This document shows positions 62,515-64,000 of a stretch of 64,000 nt of DNA, one piece after another. The stretch comes from Pannonibacter phragmitetus DSM 14782 (GTDB lineage Bacteria > Pseudomonadota > Alphaproteobacteria > Rhizobiales > Stappiaceae): the NCBI RefSeq assembly GCF_000382365.1, contig NZ_KB908215.1, forward strand, positions 248,001-312,000. The letters are read 5' to 3'. Each line of letters begins with the position of its first letter. Position 1 is the stretch's first letter. The notes below the pieces were generated by a model, which was not told the origin of the DNA, ran no database searches, and was given only the letters and a program-made list of their open reading frames with translations. The position numbers and the translations under genes were made by a program.

Positions 62515-63690
62515 ATGTCATCAGTTCCGCCTGGTCGCGGTCCCAACTTCCTGAGCGGCAATCCGGATCTCACCCGGCGCGAACGCTTGCTACTGGCGGC
62601 TACGGAGCTGTTCGTGGCCCGTGAACGCCACGACCGGCAGGAAATCCGCGCCTTTGGCGAACTGGCCATCAATCTATATGAAGGAACCGATGTAGCCGAC
62701 CGGCGCCGCATCGCCTGCCTTGCCGCCCGCGCCAGCGATATTCCGGCCGAGTTTCTCGATCTTCTCGCCCGCGACGCAGACGCACTCGTCGCCTATCCGA
62801 TTGTCCTCCATGCGGCCATGATCAGCACGCAGGCGCAGCTTCTCATTGCAGAGCGCGGACCGGAGAGCCTGCGCCGGGCCTTGATCCGCCGTGAAGATCT
62901 CGTTCCTGCCGCCCAGACCGTGCTCGCCCGCAACGCCGATGCCCAATCGCTTCAGCAGCTTCTGCCCCGTATTGATCTGGCGACCCGGCCCGAAATCCTC
63001 GCAGCGCTCAGCGAGCGCGCCGATGTCATGGCCGTGATCGGGCCGGATCTGGCCGCACGCGCCCTGCTGCCGTCCCCGCTTCTGCTCGCCAACTTCCCGT
63101 TTCTGGATCATGCAAACCGTCTGCTGGCCATTGGCGCTGCGGAACTGCGCGCCCTTGGCAACTTGACCCGGCAGGGCGGCAAGCGCCCGCCCCGCCCGGC
63201 TTTCAAGCCCGCCTTGCTGCAGCGGCTGCGTGAGACTGCACTGTCCGGTGGCCACAAGGCATTTGCGGAAGGCATTGCCTATGCACTGGGGCTAGATGCC
63301 GGACTTGCCCTGCATCTGGCCGCAGACGAACAGGGCGAAGCCCTGACTGTCTGCCTGAAGGTACTCGGCTTTGACAGCGAGAGTGCAACCGCAATGCTGG
63401 TGCGCCTTGGCGGCGTCACGCTGGATCTTGCACGCCTGCGCAAGCTTCAGCACCTGTTCGAGAACATGTCCCTCGATGCGGCTGATTGCCTGCTGACCAG
63501 CTGGCGCCACAGAAGTGAAATCATCGACGGCGAGATTCAGCAGGCCGCTGCCGCCCGGCTTCAGCAGCCGGGAGGCGCCCGCGCCGGCCAGCGCCCGCAG
63601 GACATTGCCCGCCCCGGCGAACGCCCGCTGCCCACCCACAGGCCCGCACCGCGCACGGTTCCGTCAACCCGCCGCATCACCAGCGTCTGA
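62515..63690 (+). CDS. DUF2336-like protein, 391 aa
   Basis: All-helical protein with the alternating helix pattern seen in DUF2336 (RIACLAARASDIPAEFLDLLARDADALVAYPIVLHAA is the characteristic core, residues 64-100, given by position). No membrane segment. The C-terminal ~45 residues are Arg/Pro-rich and disordered. Second member in the window besides the one at 25530-26609; the two are divergent in sequence. Function unknown. Confidence 0.75.
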   Translation: MSSVPPGRGPNFLSGNPDLTRRERLLLAATELFVARERHDRQEIRAFGELAINLYEGTDVADRRRIACLAARASDIPAEFLDLLARDADALVAYPIVLHAAMISTQAQLLIAERGPESLRRALIRREDLVPAAQTVLARNADAQSLQQLLPRIDLATRPEILAALSERADVMAVIGPDLAARALLPSPLLLANFPFLDHANRLLAIGAAELRALGNLTRQGGKRPPRPAFKPALLQRLRETALSGGHKAFAEGIAYALGLDAGLALHLAADEQGEALTVCLKVLGFDSESATAMLVRLGGVTLDLARLRKLQHLFENMSLDAADCLLTSWRHRSEIIDGEIQQAAAARLQQPGGARAGQRPQDIARPGERPLPTHRPAPRTVPSTRRITSV

Positions 63691-63705
63691 CGGCAGCACG
63701 GACAT

Positions 63706-64000
63706 CTATCGCAGTTGCCCGGCGGCTCCTGCGGCAAGCTCCCGGTAGCGTCCTGGTGTCATGCCCGTCTGCTTGCGGAAGGCCCGCGTCATGTGGCTCT
63801 GGTTGGCAAAGCCGCAGGCAGCCGAAACCCCTGCCGCCGTTTCCCCTGCCCTCAGCAGCTGCTTGGCCAGATTGATCCGCTGCATCATCACCCATTCGCT
63901 GGGCGCCATGCCGCGCGCCAGCTTGAACATGCGGTGGAAATGAAACACGGAAAGGCCCGTCAGCGCGGCAAGGTCCTCCAGATGGATCACGCCGTCCATA
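63706..64000 (-). CDS. AraC-family transcriptional regulator (5' end outside window)
   Basis: Only the C-terminal DNA-binding domain of about 97 residues is visible: two helix-turn-helix units (LEDLAALTGLSVFHFHRMFK and AGVSAACGFANQSHMTRAFR) and the family end TGMTPGRYR. The start seen at the window edge is probably not the true one; full AraC proteins add a ligand-binding N-terminus. Target unknown. Confidence 0.88.
   Translation of the reverse strand, partial: MDGVIHLEDLAALTGLSVFHFHRMFKLARGMAPSEWVMMQRINLAKQLLRAGETAAGVSAACGFANQSHMTRAFRKQTGMTPGRYRELAAGAAGQLR

Noticed and set aside
1-64000. tRNA, rRNA, CRISPR array, insertion sequence, riboswitch
   Set aside because: Intergenic regions were read for cloverleaf, repeat-spacer, transposase and known leader patterns and none was seen; short or divergent ones could be missed by eye.

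Overview
The window reads as chromosome of a high-GC alphaproteobacterium of the Hyphomicrobiales (Rhizobiales) type, possibly a Stappiaceae/Pannonibacter-like marine or soil lineage (the genus is only a guess). The basis is the run feuN-feuP-feuQ / ccmI-ccmF-ccmE-ccmH / degP / two-component pair / glnE, which resembles the rhizobial feuPQ-cycHJKL-degP neighbourhood. DUF2336 proteins, a PleC-like kinase and a full Rhodobacter-type gene transfer agent (GTA) cluster agree with this. No rRNA, tRNA, CRISPR or insertion sequence was seen.

Layout. 1-9642: two peptide-type ABC importers meet tail to tail. The first (+) is permease-permease-double ATPase; the second (-) is double ATPase-binding protein-permease-permease, followed by a methyltransferase. 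9853-13003: a membrane class III nucleotide cyclase and a family III CoA-transferase. 13191-18344: pepN, then a PleC-like PAS sensor kinase. 18435-35677: a long minus-strand block of glnE, kinase, regulator, degP, cytochrome c maturation genes, two proteins of unknown function (one a lipoprotein) and feuQPN, interrupted only by one plus-strand DUF2336 gene. 35798-52386: a complete GTA structural cluster (small terminase to tail fibre/host-specificity protein and DUF2793), followed on the same strand by an endolysin and a holin-like protein. 52889-64000: a soluble PAS chemoreceptor, a DUF3833 protein, a ring-cleavage dioxygenase/esterase pair, a YcgN-type protein, a PBP1A-DUF1214-DUF1254 operon, small unknowns, a second DUF2336-like protein and the end of an AraC regulator.

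The GTA cluster is the most interesting part. Genes are packed with ATGA/GTGA overlaps in the order TerS, TerL, portal, small membrane protein, prohead protease, capsid, head-tail proteins, tail tube, chaperones, tape measure, distal tail, hubs, NlpC/P60 peptidase, megatron/TIM protein, DUF2793, endolysin, holin-like. Control elements visible in the sequence are: a near-consensus sigma-70 promoter (TTGACA-17-TATGGT) followed about 100 nt later by an intrinsic terminator still upstream of terS, which suggests attenuation or antitermination; a second intrinsic terminator directly after the capsid gene; a perfect 18-bp palindrome in one of the few gaps; and a candidate -1 frameshift heptamer (GGGCCCC) that would fuse the two tail-assembly chaperone ORFs, as lambda does with G and GT. 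A plus-strand DUF465 gene with an FNR/FixK-like box sits inside the cluster against its direction.

Start codons were chosen by Shine-Dalgarno match, overlap with the upstream stop and family N-termini. Homology statements come from recognising motifs, not from searches.
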